DNA of 64,000 nt from assembly GCA_032622095.1 (NCBI GenBank), contig CP136067.1, positions 62,194,893-62,258,892 on the forward strand. The letters are read 5' to 3'. The notes below the pieces were generated by a model that saw nothing but the letters and a program-made list of their open reading frames with translations, searched no databases and was not told the origin of the DNA. Positions 1 through 12,480 of the stretch are shown one piece after another. This stretch comes from Siphonodentalium dalli. Lineage: Eukaryota; Mollusca; Scaphopoda; Gadilida; Siphonodentaliidae. Within the stretch, counting starts at the first letter, position 1. Each line of letters starts with the position of its first letter. The translations under genes were made by a program, and so were the position numbers.

Positions 1-480
1 CCGTCCATCCATCCGTCAACAATTATTTGAACATCTTCTCCTCTGAAACCGTAATACCGAATTGATTCATATTTGGTGTGGATGTTCCCTAGGTGACTCT
101 CATTCAGATTTGTTCAAATGAGGTCACTGGGTCAAATAGTTGCGAAACCAGGACCATAACTCTATTCCTCCATAGTAATTCTTACAACTTCGTGTCTATA
201 ACCATTGTGCCGATTTAGCTAATATTTGGTATGGAGGGTCCTTGGGTGACTGGTGTTCAGATTTGTTCAAATGAGGTCACCCGGTCAATTAGTTGAGAAA
301 CCAGGGCCATAACTCATAGTAATTCTTACAATGACTTCTTCTAAAAAAATATTTGGCCGATTTAGCTTATATTTGGTACAGAGATACCTTGGGTGACTGG
401 GGTTCAGATTTGTTCAAATGGGGTCACTGGGTCAAATAGGTGCAGAGCTAGGGACATAGCTTTAAAAACGAAAAAAATTT
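1..480. repeat. Degenerate tandem repeat, about 150-bp unit
   Basis: The motif CAGATTTGTTCAAATG recurs at about 105, 258 and 405, each followed by a 'ggtcac...gtcaaatag...ggacataact' tail. The same family resumes at about 2310-2960, so the 1.1-2.3 kb block interrupts a longer array. No coding potential. Confidence 0.75.
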
Positions 481-1114
481 TTTTTGCATTTTGACCTTTA
501 ATTTTTGTTTAGGACACATCACAGTCTCATATTTCTTACCTAGATTTTTCTTAGCATGTTCTTCATCTGTATGGATTTTGGTATTGTTTATTTAACCCCT
601 TCCACTCTTGTTTTGATATAGAATTCATCCAAGACAGGATTACTCAAACATTTTTCATCTGATCAACACCAAATTTGGTATATGAATTTTTGACACTTAT
701 ATACAGATCAAGTTAAAATATGTGTTTGATCCGATATATTTTAACAGAGTTATGGCCATAATTCCCCAAAAAATAATAAAAAATTCAGGAACTCCTTGAT
801 CAATTTAACATACAAAAAAATTATCACCCCCCCCCCCCTCCCCCACATGATCCAGAACCCCAGCATGTCCCCAACCAACATCATTCCACCCTATCTCACC
901 TCCTAACTCACAGGTAAATAAAGTATTTTTTATTTAAATAAATTAAAAAACATGAACTGACAGACATGACACATGGCAGGGCAGATAGAGAGATAAGAGA
1001 ACTTCTGTATAGGCAGAGTCCCCAGGGAGTGTATTCATGTCATTCATAATTTAAATGAGATTAATGGTCATTAAAATCAGATTAATTTCATTTTCTCCAA
1101 GAGTGTCTGGCATT
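481..1114. other. AT-rich non-coding stretch with a C tract
   Basis: Nothing gene-like is visible. It holds a broken 'ttatggccataa' repeat remnant near 750 and a C-rich tract at 827-845. Confidence 0.6.
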
Positions 1115-2310
1115 TGTAGAATGAGGTTCCCAGAGGGTGAATTCATGTTGCTCCACACAACAGGCTAGCATAACCAAATACACCCTCAGAGAACCTTATT
1201 CTGCTTAGGCCTCATCTTCTGGGAAGTATCTAGAGTCTCAAGATCTCATTCTGCTTAGGCCTCATCTTCTGGGAAGTATCTATAGTATCAAATTTACATT
1301 GCTGTTAGTTAAATTTCCCTTCTAGGAAGTTTCTGTATCCCTTAATTTGCAGAAGATAAAATTCATGATTGAGGTGCCCAATAGGTGAACATCACCAATT
1401 TCAACTGGGGAACTTCAATCTTATTCTAGGTCTTCCATAGCAGTTGAGGGCCTTATCAGAATGAGGTCCACAGAGGGTGAATTTAGTGATACTAGCCCGC
1501 TGTGCAGGATAGCGTCACTAACTTCACCCTCTGGGGACCTCATTCTGCAAATAACAGACAGACTATCTCAAGGCTTGATTGTATAATACAGTGTGTTGCT
1601 TGAGGCCAGCCATGCACAATGTAGGAACAGACATGCTTTTAGTGATGCTATCCCACACAGCGGGCTAGCATCACCAAATTCACCATTTGGAGACCTCATT
1701 CTGCTTAGGCCTCATCTTCTGGGAAGTATCTATCGTATCAAATTTACATTGTTGTTAGTTAAATTTCCCTTCTAGGAAGTGTCTATATCCCCTAATTTGC
1801 AGAAGATAAAATTCATAATTGAGGGGCCCAATGGGTGAACATCACCAACTTCAACTGGGGAAATTCAATTTTATTCTAGGTCTTCCATAGCAGTTGAGGG
1901 CCTTATCAGAATGAGGTCCCCAGAGGGAGAATTTAGCGTCACTAAATTCACCCTCTGGGGACCTCATTCTGCAAATGACAGACACACTATCACACTACTT
2001 CAAGGCTTGTTGTATAATACATTGTGTTGCTTGAGGCCAGGCATGCACAATGTAGGAACAGACACGCTTTTTGTGATGCTATCCCGCACAGCAGGCTAGC
2101 ATCACCAAATTCACCCTCTGGCGACCTCATTCTGCTTAGGCCTCATATTCTGGGAAGTATCTATAGTATCAAATTTACATTGTTGTTAGTTAAATTTCCC
2201 TTCTAGGAAGTTTCTATATCCCCTAATTTGCAGAAGATAAAATTCATAAATGAGGTGCCCAATGGGTGAATATCACCAACATCAACTGGGGAACTTAATT
2301 TTTATCCTTA
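1115..2310. repeat. Three tandem copies of a roughly 440-bp module with internal inverted repeats
   Basis: The block CTCATTCTGCTTAGGCCTCA recurs near 1247, 1697 and 2127 (the third with one change), each followed by the same 230 bp through 'ttcaactgggga'. Within modules AATGAGGTCC.CAGAGGGTGAA faces its complement TTCACCCTCTGGGGACCTCATT (about 1459-1552 and 1907-1968), so each module can fold. Short ORFs here are repeat by-products. Confidence 0.8.
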
Positions 2311-2960
2311 TCAGATTTGTGAAAATGGGATCACAAAGTCAAATAAGGGCAGAGCAAGAGACTTAACTATTTCACTATATAGTAATTCTTAAAATATGTT
2401 TGCAAGAACTAGTTGGCTTATATAGAATGGAATGTTCTTCCTTGACTGCAATTCAGATTTTTTTAATGGGGTCACCTGGTCAAATAGGGGCCAAGCGAAG
2501 GACAGTTTCCCTCTTAATATGCTTCCTTCACAAGGACCATCAGGTCTATTTGACTGATATTTATGATATGTATGAAGGGTTCTTTGGTGTCTGGGATTCA
2601 AATTTATTCAGATGGGGTCACCAGGTTAAATAGGGTGGGACCAGGGACATAACTATATGTCTCTATAGTAATTCTTAAAATGTCTTCTCAAGAGAGTTTG
2701 GACTATTTAGCTTACATATAGTATGGAGGAATCAGGAGGATCCTTTAGTGACTGAGATTCAGATTTGTTAAAATGAGGTCAACCTGTCAAGAAATGGCAG
2801 GCTATGGGGAGTTAACACTTTTGTGTCTAATAAAATCATCGAAATACCAAATTCATTAAAACATCTACCTTGGAACCACCTGACTGATTGGTCTGACATA
2901 CATGTATTGTGTTTTGGGTCCATGGATAATTGGGCTTCAAACATGTTTAAATGGTTTTAG
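2310..2960. repeat. Continuation of the about 150-bp degenerate repeat
   Basis: Copies of 'ttcagatttgttaaaatg.ggtcac' recur near 2310, 2452, 2597 and 2760. This is the same family as 1-480. Confidence 0.65.
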
Positions 2961-3422
2961 AAAAAGGCGCTTGTGAGATTGGAAATTTCCAACAATTGAG
3001 AAAGTTTGAGGTGTCGGTTGTGAAATTCCAACCTAAGACTTGGGAGTCTGGATCCCGGTCGGGAGGGGACTTGTTGAGCTGGAGGAGGGGGGTGATCAGT
3101 AGTGTACAGTTGGCAATTTCAAGGTGGATTTTTACCAAGCTACATACTTGAAGTCTCTCTAGCCACATATCCTGTTTAAATCTACTTCTTTTAAAGTGAT
3201 TATGAAAAGTGCTGACTGTTTTGGTCTCCAGAGTCCCAGTCTTATCAGTCTTTGCTGTCTGGTGGGCGACCCGACAGTCATTGACAGTCTTGTTTGATAA
3301 GTTGGTTCGCGGATCTGCCGAGTAGTTTTTTTCGGTTTTTAGAAAAAAATAAAATTGTGTTCCGAACTTTTTTTATTGCCGCCAACCCGATTTTTCTGCA
3401 CTCAAAATTTTATTTTATTAAA
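2961..3422. other. Non-coding, no recognised feature
   Basis: Short overlapping ORFs on both strands resemble no protein I recognise. No repeat structure is obvious. Confidence 0.5.
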
Positions 3423-4423
3423 ACAAGAGGCCGATCACGATCGGCAGATGTTAACCCATCCCTTGGCGATAGTAAATTACTGTGATCGGAATCATAAATG
3501 AGAGTTTTGATGTTGAATTATAGAGTATACTGTTATGTACTATTATACACAAATGTACATAACACAAATTATTGGAATTTATGAGTCACTCGCATGTATT
3601 TAAGAGAATGCACTGGTACAGGATCTGTAATGCTGCACCACCACAGCCTTGGCTTAAATGTGAAAAAGGTGACCTGGACATGGAATATTTGGGTTAAGAG
3701 AGTCAAATTTAAGTTTACAAGGATAGTGTATCAAATTCTACCAACACCCATCAGGTTAAAGACACCTCACTGCTGACCCATTAATATCAATTATATAGCA
3801 GAGCTGTCAACAAATCAGACATTGTTTATATTGATGCTGGCATCTCTGTTAAACCAATAACATTTATAATGACCTCAGGCCATCTGTCGAGTGATATACT
3901 CAGTGATATACATAGCTTTCTTTATTTGCACAATGGCATAAGAGACATCAGAAAATAAAATCGCCTTATCAATAGCTAAGTAGTCCAAAGGCATGGGATG
4001 GAATTGATGAATTGGGTTTAAAGTTGCTCCAAACAAATTTACCAGTACATAACACAAGATTATGGACCGATTTAAACCAAATGTGGTGTGGTGACTCGGG
4101 GTACCCTTGGCAGAGTTATAATGGTGTTAGTTTTTCAAATTTTGTTAACTGAATATATTTTTTCGAAAAAGGGCCATAACTCAATTAAATATAATCGAAT
4201 CAATCCCAAATTCCAACTCGATCTGTCTTTTATGCTGAGAAATTCATATACAAAATTTGGTTCAGATCAGATAGAAAATGTTCGAGTTATCGCACCATGC
4301 GTAAAGTGTCTACAGACAGACAGACAGACGGACGGTCCGGGACCGACGGACTAACGACGAGTGGTCAATCCGGACAACGACACTATGTTTACCATACTAT
4401 GGTATGGGTAAACATAAAAATGA
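3423..4423 (+). mobile_element. Dispersed repeat element, short copy (starts AACAAGAGGCCGATCACG, ends GGGTAAACATAAAAATG)
   Basis: The 5' end carries the palindrome CCGATCACGATCGG followed by 'cagatgttaacccatcccttggcgatag'. The 3' end has an 'aagggccataactc...gatctgt' unit, a gacagacgg run, and a terminal hairpin 'gtttaccatac/gtatgggtaaac'. A longer copy with the same ends lies at 30651-32464, differing mainly in the number of internal units of about 147 bp. It also carries a fragment, near 3590, of the palindromic 'gcattctctta' family. No transposase is seen; class unknown. Confidence 0.7.
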
Positions 4424-4943
4424 AAAAAGATCGCTTTGTGTTAATTTTGCCGACATTTCGCATCCGTGTTTTCTGCATCACTTCCGCTACTGGGTTATCT
4501 AGTAACAACGCTAGGCTACTTTCGTTTTTTCGAAATGGCGAAAGTATATCAATATTTTGACTAAATCGCATTGACATGTAGTACAATAAGTTTTCAATTT
4601 TGTTTGCATGAATCATAATCATATCTAGTGTTCCAGGAGTTATCATCGTATTCTTCGTAAGTCATCAAGGGAAGCTGCTTTTATAACAACATGTTCTGGC
4701 AAGTTCTGATCGGAAATTATTCACTTGTTTAAATTTAAATGCATGTCTTCTAGTCTTCTATGTAGCTCAATTGAAGAATTTAGTTTGGTTTGTGAAAAAT
4801 TGTTTATACATAAGTTGCAATTGATCTTGTTGACTTCAATCATATCACCTCTCTTCTATACTTTAAACACATAAGAACTGTTTGAATAGTTTGTCCTTAA
4901 ATGGTAAGTTCCAAAAAGTTTGTATCATGCTCACGCTTGTTGA
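4424..4943. other. Non-coding, no recognised feature
   Basis: AT-rich unique-looking sequence without convincing ORFs or repeats. Confidence 0.5.
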
Positions 4944-5128
4944 GTTGACGATTTTATTTGACATTTATAGCAAAGTATATTTTACATATTATACACATTT
5001 GATATAATATAGTGCCACATAGATGTAATATAAATTCACATATATATTACACCTCTATGGCACTATATTATATTAAATTCATATAGTATGTAAAACGTAT
5101 ATACTGTATAATGTCAAATAAAATCAAC
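4944..5128. mobile_element. 185-bp foldback element (MITE-like)
   Basis: GTTGAC.ATTTTATTTGACAT at the left faces ATGTCAAATAAAATCAAC at the right. The inner parts ATAATATAGTGCCA and TGGCACTATATTAT also pair, giving arms of about 85 nt with some mismatches. No target duplication could be fixed. Confidence 0.75.
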
Positions 5129-5607
5129 ATCTAGTTTTGTGCTTTTGTTTTCGCTATGTTATGTTTAAAGAGTATTAAAAGTGATTACAAACATATATCA
5201 ACCTGTTTTTCTAGTCAGATCAAGTATCTTGCTGTATATTGAGATGCCAATAATAGATGTAAGATAACAGATATGATACAAAGTTATTTTCAGACCATTT
5301 TCCTTTTATTTGAAAATTTGAATGTTTTCCATTTTTTTTTTTTTCCCCCGACCTACCGACCCAACTTTTCCAGAAAAAATTCTGCTTACCAACTAATCAA
5401 AAAACAGTGGCCTTAGTAAACAATTTTGTTCAAATTACTTCAGTCGGCACTTTACAACAGAATATGCTACCATGCAATGGACAATACTAGTTTTCAGCAT
5501 ATTGTTGTTTGAAAATATATTACCATTTCCATTCAACCTAAATATAAAGTCATCAGCGTTTAAAGCTATTATTTCTGCGTTGACCATTCACTCAATGTTG
5601 CTATTCA
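5129..5607. other. Non-coding, low-complexity fragment
   Basis: It holds a T-run followed by 'cccccgacctaccgaccc' near 5330-5360, a fragment also seen in altered form near 36400 and 38800. Otherwise nothing is recognised. Confidence 0.5.
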
Positions 5608-6111
5608 AGTCCGGGAGCTAATAGGGGTACCCTTGCACCCCACTCATTTTGTTCCTTATTATGTCCTTCAACTTTTAAGCAATGTTAACAAGAAAAAAAA
5701 GTGGCCTTTTAGACTCCAGACAAGATGGCGGCCATCATGGCCGCCGTTTTTCAGACCAGACCCTAAGTCAGTTTTATGCAAATTATAGAAGGAAAATCTA
5801 GTCAAATGTATACAAATGTATATATTTTCGTGAAGCTAAGACATAATGACACTTTTTTGGGCAAAAATTGAAACTCACCATCCAAGATGGCCGCCAAAAT
5901 GGCCGCCGGAAGTCGAAAATAATAATTTTTTTCACAAATATCTTCTAGATCAATTCATGCTGTTTGAAACTGGTTGAGTAATATGACTTTATGTTGTGTT
6001 TTGTATATTAACTGATCATTGGAGCAATTAAATATACAATTAATGTGGTCCTAGCCCCTTCCGATCACTCAAAAATTAGATTTTACAGAACGCGGTACAA
6101 AATTTTACAAA

Positions 6112-7277
6112 CAAGAGGTGGCATCAGAGATGCTGTGTCTCGTTTTCGGTGGCTTACCGCCGGTGGCTACCGCCAATTGGTGTGCATCAGTATCGGTAGA
6201 CTAATTAATAGGTAAAATCGGTTAATATTTGTTCCAAGTTATCGCGCTAACAGCCTCAAAATCGCGAAGAATTCACAAACTAAGGGCCATAACTCTATCA
6301 AATTTTATCGGGCCAGGCTGGTTTTCGAACTCGTCCAGGATATTATTGGAAGACACCTATATACAAAATTTTAGTTGAATCGGATGACCTTTGTTTAAGT
6401 TATCGCGCTAACAAGCTAAAAATTCACGAAAAATGACTAATTAAGGGCCATAACTCTATCAAATTTTATCGGGCCAGGCTGGTTTTCGAACTCGTCCGAA
6501 ATATTCTTGGCAAGTATGTCTATTCCAAATTTTAAACAAATCGGAGGACGTTTGTTGAAGTTATCGCGCTAACGAGCTAAAAATTCACGAAAAATGACTA
6601 ATTAAGGGCCATAACTCTATCAAATTTTATTGGGCCAGGCTGGTTTTCGAACTCATCCAGGATATTATTGGAAGACACTTATATACCAAATTTTAATTGA
6701 ATCGGATGACGTTTGTTGAAGTTATCGCGCTAACGAGCTCAAAATTCGTACAAAATGACTACTTTATAAGGACCATAACTCAAATTTTATCGGACCGGGC
6801 CGGTTTTCTAACTCGTCCGAGGTATTCTAGGGAGACACCTATATATCAAAATTTCAATCAAATAGGATGATGTTTGTTAAATTATCACGCTAACGAGCTG
6901 AAAATTTGTTTAAAAAATGACTAATTAAGGGCCATAACTCTATCAAATTTTATCGGACCTGGCCGGTTTTCGAACTCGACCGAGATATTCTTGGGAGACA
7001 CCTATATACCAAATTTCAATCAAATCGGATAACGTTTGTTGAAGTTGTTGCGCCAACGAGCCTAAAATCAGTGAAAAATGGCAAAGGGCCATAACTCTGT
7101 AATAAATGTTCGGACGAACCTGATTTTTTGTCTGCAGCTTACGTGCATGGATATGTACTCACACACCAAATTTGTTTAAACCGTCAATAAACGGTTGAGT
7201 TATAAGCAAAACACGCCGCCTGCCCGTCCGCCGTCCCTCATCAAACTATAAGTCGAGTTTTGGAAAAAAACTCGACT
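6112..7277 (+). mobile_element. Tandem-repeat element inserted in the left foldback arm
   Basis: It begins CAAGAGGTGGCATCAG and ends with the hairpin 'gtcgagtttt...aaaactcgac'. Inside are six degenerate units of about 160 bp, with 'gggccataactc' near 6284, 6445, 6606, 6770, 6929 and 7086. The right arm of the foldback lacks it: there, the sequences matching 6111 and 7278 are adjacent. It therefore inserted after the arms existed. Confidence 0.8.
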
Positions 7278-8129
7278 AAAAATCACAATTGGGATTCTAG
7301 TCATATTTCAACAAGAAATGAAAAGAACATTGTAATGTAAGGGAGGCATATCATTACCTATGAATATTCCAACTCTCTGGAACCAAAAATCTTACCTTGG
7401 CTCAAAATGGCTGCGAAAATGGCTGCGAAAATGGCCGCCAAAATATCGAAAATGGTAAATATTGCACCAGGGTGTCCTGCAATCGCTTACAAGTTGTGGT
7501 TGATGTATACAATTGGCTAATCTGTATTCTATACATTGCATACTAACATGTCTGATGCACCACGGATAATTTTTACTATTGTCACCACTGACATCACCAG
7601 AAATATTGTATTTTTCTTTCACAATCTTGACATAAATATCGGCAAAAATTCACTTTTCAGGGTTCGACCATTTGTTCAAGTAAAATGCAACTATCTTTGG
7701 TATCAAAGGTCTTTATTGTTTTGGTCTATCTTAAATGTGTCACACTACGGTGTTTATAGACTAAATTGCTCAAGATGGCTTCCAAAATGGCAACCAAATT
7801 TGTAAAAAGTTAAAAGTTAACATATCCCGAACATTATCCTCTGCGTTATCCGAAAAAGGTAGGAAATTGTGACTCACTTGGTTATTGTACGTGTTAGTTA
7901 ATTAACTGACAGCTACATTCTATTATGTTTGTCCCAGTTCCGTGTGGGGCATGACAAATTCATTTTAAAGTCGCAGTATGGAATTTTGCGGAGAACCTCT
8001 TTTATGATTCTGGCCATATTAAGGAAATTGGCAGAACTCTGAGACGGAACTGAGATGAACCATGACATGTGGGTATTCTGGCCCATTATGGTAAAAATTT
8101 ATCAACTGGATACAGGGTGGAAGCCAAGA

Positions 8130-8742
8130 TGGCAGCCAGGGAGTTACTCTATGATCATAGATGAGGATAATAGGTGTACATGGAGTTATTGTATGGTCAT
8201 GAATGATGTGTGGGTATATAGGGAGTGCCTTGTTGGTAACGGTGGGTGGTATATTTATATATGTTGTGGATGTGTTATCATTGGTGTATGGGGAGTAGAT
8301 GTATGATCATGGATGGCTTGTATGAGTATGGCAAGTATGGAACTTATAAGTGGTCGTATGTGTGGGTATTGGTATATCTGGAAGGGCTCACCATTGGTGA
8401 TGCGCATATGTATACCTGGATTGACTCTATGGTCATGGGTATACATGCAGTGGCTGTATTGTCCATGGTGAGGTGAATATGTATACAATGAGTGACTGTA
8501 TGGTCGTGAATATGTATACATAGAGTGACTATATGGTCATGTGTCGGGTGTAGGTGTATACCTGGTGTTCATGCATGGTGACTCGTGGCTGTATCATCAT
8601 TTGTGGCATGTACGGGTATAACCAATTATGGCTGTCTGATCAGGTGTACGTGTATAAAGTGGGTAACTATGTTGTCATTTGTGTAGTGTTTATGTACATA
8701 TGTAGTGACTGGGGTAATGGGTGGGTTCTACATGTGTACCTT
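8130..8742 (-). repeat. Degenerate satellite of about 42 bp, left half of foldback core
   Basis: Loose repeats of 'gagtgactgtatggtcatg...ggtgtata' run here. They are the inverted counterpart of the longer tract at 8836-11000. Confidence 0.75.
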
Positions 8743-8835
8743 GGGTGGCTATCGCTTTCCACCATAACTCAAGGATATGTTAATCAATAGAGAGGTCATG
8801 TCAGAGAGTCATATCACGGAAAGCGATAGCCACCC
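8743..8835. repeat. Hairpin at the centre of the foldback
   Basis: GGGTGGCTATCGCTTTCC (8743-8760) and its exact complement GGAAAGCGATAGCCACCC (8818-8835) flank 57 bp that contain no satellite units. This is the turning point of the large inverted repeat. Confidence 0.8.
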
Positions 8836-10073
8836 ATTATCACACAGTCATTACATATATACATAAACAACACAGACATAACAATATAGTGACCCATTGT
8901 ATACATGTACACCTCACGGATGACCATACAGCCACACGCCACAATGCAGGCACACCGGGTGTACTCCTAAACATGACCCATACAGTCACTCCTTGTATAC
9001 CCATTCATCTCACCATTGGCCATAAGGTCATCCCCTGTATACCTATTCTCCAAACGCATGGTCAAATAGACAATCAATATATACATCAACACCACAACAA
9101 TGACCATAAAGTCACTCCGGTATACATATGCACCTCACCAATTGCCATATAGCCACTCGCTTCATACACATACCCTCACCCATGTCACCTGGTATACTCC
9201 TTCACCTGATCTATGGCCATATAGCCACCCCGTGTATACATATTCAAAACATTCATACATGGTCATTCCATAGATATTCACCTCAACATTGGCCATGTCA
9301 CTCCCTGTATCCCTATTTGTCACACCATAGCCGAATAGCCACTCAATATATACTAATACACCCCAGCCATGTCAGTATAGTCACTCCATGTATGCATATG
9401 CACCTCCTCATCCATGGCCATATAGCCATTCTCTATATACACATATCCCTCGTTCAAGACAATAAAGCAACACATGTGTATACTGGTATAACCTACACAT
9501 GACCATATCGCCATGAGTCACCAAAGAGGAACACCAGGTATACTCAGACGCCTGACACATGACCATTTAGTCACCCCTGTATAGGTGTTCATTACATTTA
9601 TGATCATACAGTTACTACTTGTATACCTACATGTACTCATCTCACCATTAACCATACAGTCACTACCTGTATACATATTCGACACAAATAGTCATATAAC
9701 CATTCAATATACATATGCAGCCCACCCTAGACCATAGATTTACTCCAGGTATACATGTAAACCTCACTAATGGCCATTCAGCCCTTCCAGATATAAAAAA
9801 AACCCCGCACACGACCACTCAAACAATCCATACTTGCATAATTATACACCTCACACATGACAATTCAGCAATTCACTGTATAATCATACACACCATCCAT
9901 GATAATACAGCTAAGCCCTATACACCCACCAGTGATAATACATCCACGAGATATATAAATATACATCCCACCCGTTACCACAAGGACACTCCCTATATAC
10001 ACACACGCTCGATAATGTCCACCCAGTTTACTCCAGGTATTCACATTCAATCATGATCGTACAGTCACTCCAC

Positions 10074-10238
10074 ATATAAGGATTAACTGTCATGTGGACT
10101 GTTTTTATGGAGATGTAACCGTGAGGTAAGTGGACATAACTTGTGTAAAACCCGAAGGGTTTTACATACAAGTTATGACCACTTACCTCACGGTTACATC
10201 TCCATAAAAATAGTCCACATGACAGTTAATCCTTATAT
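10074..10238. mobile_element. 165-bp near-perfect hairpin element
   Basis: ATATAAGGATTAACTGTCAT at the left and ATGACAGTTAATCCTTATAT at the right are exact complements. The pairing runs nearly unbroken through 'ggagatgtaaccgtgaggtaagtgg' to a GAA loop near 10155. Only two or three mismatches are seen in about 80 bp of stem. Confidence 0.85.
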
Positions 10239-10575
10239 TTATATACATTTAGCGAAAAAGCCAATTTTGTAAATGTATTTAAATCGAAAAGTGTATCGTG
10301 ACAAAAACAGCCCAAAATACCCAATAGCACCCTTGGCAAAAGTTAATAGGAACAATTTCTCTTCATATTGAAACCCGATGATGTATTAAGTCAATCCTGC
10401 GCGAGTCCAAATACGCCCAAAACATTACGCGTTCGTCTTTCCAAACCCAATGACGTATCGATGGTGTTATGAGCTTGGTGTCATGAGCCGTTGCGCATTC
10501 ACCGAGAAATAACTGCAACTAGCCACGTGGGCGCCGACCAATCAGAATGCTGGATTTAGTGATGACAACACTTAG
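10239..10575. other. Unique insert inside the satellite
   Basis: This sequence does not match the satellite on either side and has no ORF. Together with the hairpin at 10074-10238 it probably arrived as one insertion of about 0.5 kb. Confidence 0.5.
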
Positions 10576-12304
10576 TATGTAAATATATATACATATACAC
10601 ATTACCCGTAACCATAAAATCACTCCCTATTTATCCACACACCACATCCATGATCATACAGACAACACATGTACATCCCACCATGACCTTACAGTCACTC
10701 CATATATACATAATCAATACATAGATGACCATGTAGCTTTATCCATACACCACACCAATGACCATACAGGTGCACCCGTACTGGATATACACAATCATAC
10801 ACCATACAGTCACTCCATGCATACCGATTCATCTCACACCTGACCATGACCTCTCCCTGTATACCTAGATGCATCTTACCATGGACAACCCACTCATAAC
10901 CATATAGTCACTCATTGTATACCTACTCACATCAGTCATGACATACAATAACTCCCTGTATACATATTCACCTCACATATGATCATAGATTAACTCCCCG
11001 GCTACGATCTTGGCATCCACACTGTATCCTGTTGACATTTATGTTATCAGAATAGCCAAAGATTATGGTCCATCTCAGTTCTGTCTCAAAGTTCTGCCCA
11101 TTTCCTTTCGATAAATATGGCCAAATTCTCAAAAGAGGTTCTCGGCAAAATTACATACTTTAAAATGAATTTGTCATGCCCCATACGGAACTGGGACAAC
11201 CAGAATAGAACATGTACAATGATAATGCAGCGAATGTTCGGGATATATGTAAAAAATTTACATTTTACAAATTTGTTGCCATTTTGTAAGACATCTTGAG
11301 CAATTTGGTCTATAAAGACCGTAGTGTGACACATTTAAAATAGACCAAAACAATAAACACCTTTCAATCCAAAGATAGTTATATTTTACCTGAAAAAAAT
11401 AGTCCAAACCTGAAAAGTGAAATTTTGCCAATATTTATGTTAAGTTTTTGAGAGAAAAGTCCAATATTTTTGACGATGTCAGTGGTAACAATAGTAACAA
11501 TGAACCATGGTGCATCAGACATGTTAGTATTCAATGTATAGAATGCAGAATAGCCAATTTTATACATCAACCACAACGTGTAAGCGATTGCAGGACACGC
11601 TGGTGTAATATTTACCATTTTCCATATTATGGCGGCCATATTGGCAGCCATTTTGAGCCAAAGTAAGAATTTTGGTTCCAGTGATTTTGAATATTCATAG
11701 GTAATGATATGCCTCACTTACATTACAAAGTTCTGTTCATTTCTTGTTGAAATATGACTAGAATCCCAATTGTGATTTTTGTGTGAAATTTTATACCGCA
11801 TTCTGTAAAATCTAATTTTTGAGGGATCAGAAGGGGGTAGGACCCCAATAATTGCATATTTAATTGCTCCAATGATCAATTAATATACAAAACACAAAAT
11901 AAAGTTGCATTACTCAACTAGTTCCAAACAGCATGAATTGATCTAGAAGATATTTGTAAAAAAATGTATTATTTTCAACTTCCGCGGCCATTTTGGTGGC
12001 CATCTTGGATGGTGAGTTTCAATTTCGGCCCAAAAAAGTTTCAATATGTCTTAGCTTCAAGAAAATATATACATTTGTGTACATTTTACTAGATTTTCCC
12101 GCTATAATTTGCATAAAACTGACTTAGGGTCTTGTCTGAAAAACGGCGGCCATGATGGACGCCATCTTGTCTGGAGTCTAAAAGGCCACTGTTTTTTCTT
12201 GTTAACATTGCTTAAAAGTTGAAGGACATAATAAGGAACAAAATGAGTGGGGTGAAGTTAAGTCCCAGGGGGGTGCAAGGGTACCCCTATTAGCTCCCGG
12301 ACTG

Positions 12305-12480
12305 TGTTACATTAGGGAGAATGGGTACCTAGGGACCATCCACACCAAATATGGCCCCAATTGGTCTTATGGTTCTGGAGAAGATGATACTTAAAGAATT
12401 GTTGACAGATGGATGGACAGACGACGGATGAGGAGTGATGACTATAGCTCCAACGGAGACTTCATCTCAGGTGAGCTAAA
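12305..12480. repeat. Dispersed repeat fragment ending GGTGAGCTAAAAA
   Basis: It reads '...gggaccatccacaccaaat...gacagatggatgg...gagacttcatctcaggtgagctaaaa'. The same end recurs at 47560-47628, and its complement resembles the window start ('ccatccatccgtcaacaatt'). Confidence 0.6.

Larger units (their letters stand above)
8836..11000 (+). repeat. Degenerate satellite of about 42 bp, right half of foldback core
   Basis: Units of the form 'ccatacagtcactccctgtatacatattcacctcac' recur dozens of times with heavy divergence, interrupted at 10074-10575. ORFs rich in His, Thr and Ile here are products of the repeat and not genes. Confidence 0.8.
5608..12304. mobile_element. 6.7-kb foldback element with long inverted arms and a satellite core
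   Basis: The left end AGTCCGGGAGCTAATAGGGG faces CCCCTATTAGCTCCCGGACT at the right end. Homology then continues inward: 'gatggcggccatcatggcc' and the cattttggcggcc blocks, 'aaaatcacaattgggattctag', 'catatcattacctatgaatatt', 'cggaactgagatg.acca', up to a satellite core whose halves are also in opposite orientation. The centre lies near 8790. The arms are clearly homologous but have many substitutions. No transposase ORF and no clear target duplication were seen. Confidence 0.88.

Noticed and set aside
8889-10056. His/Thr/Ile-rich ORFs in the foldback core
   Set aside because: They follow the 42-bp degenerate satellite and have no gene-like context.
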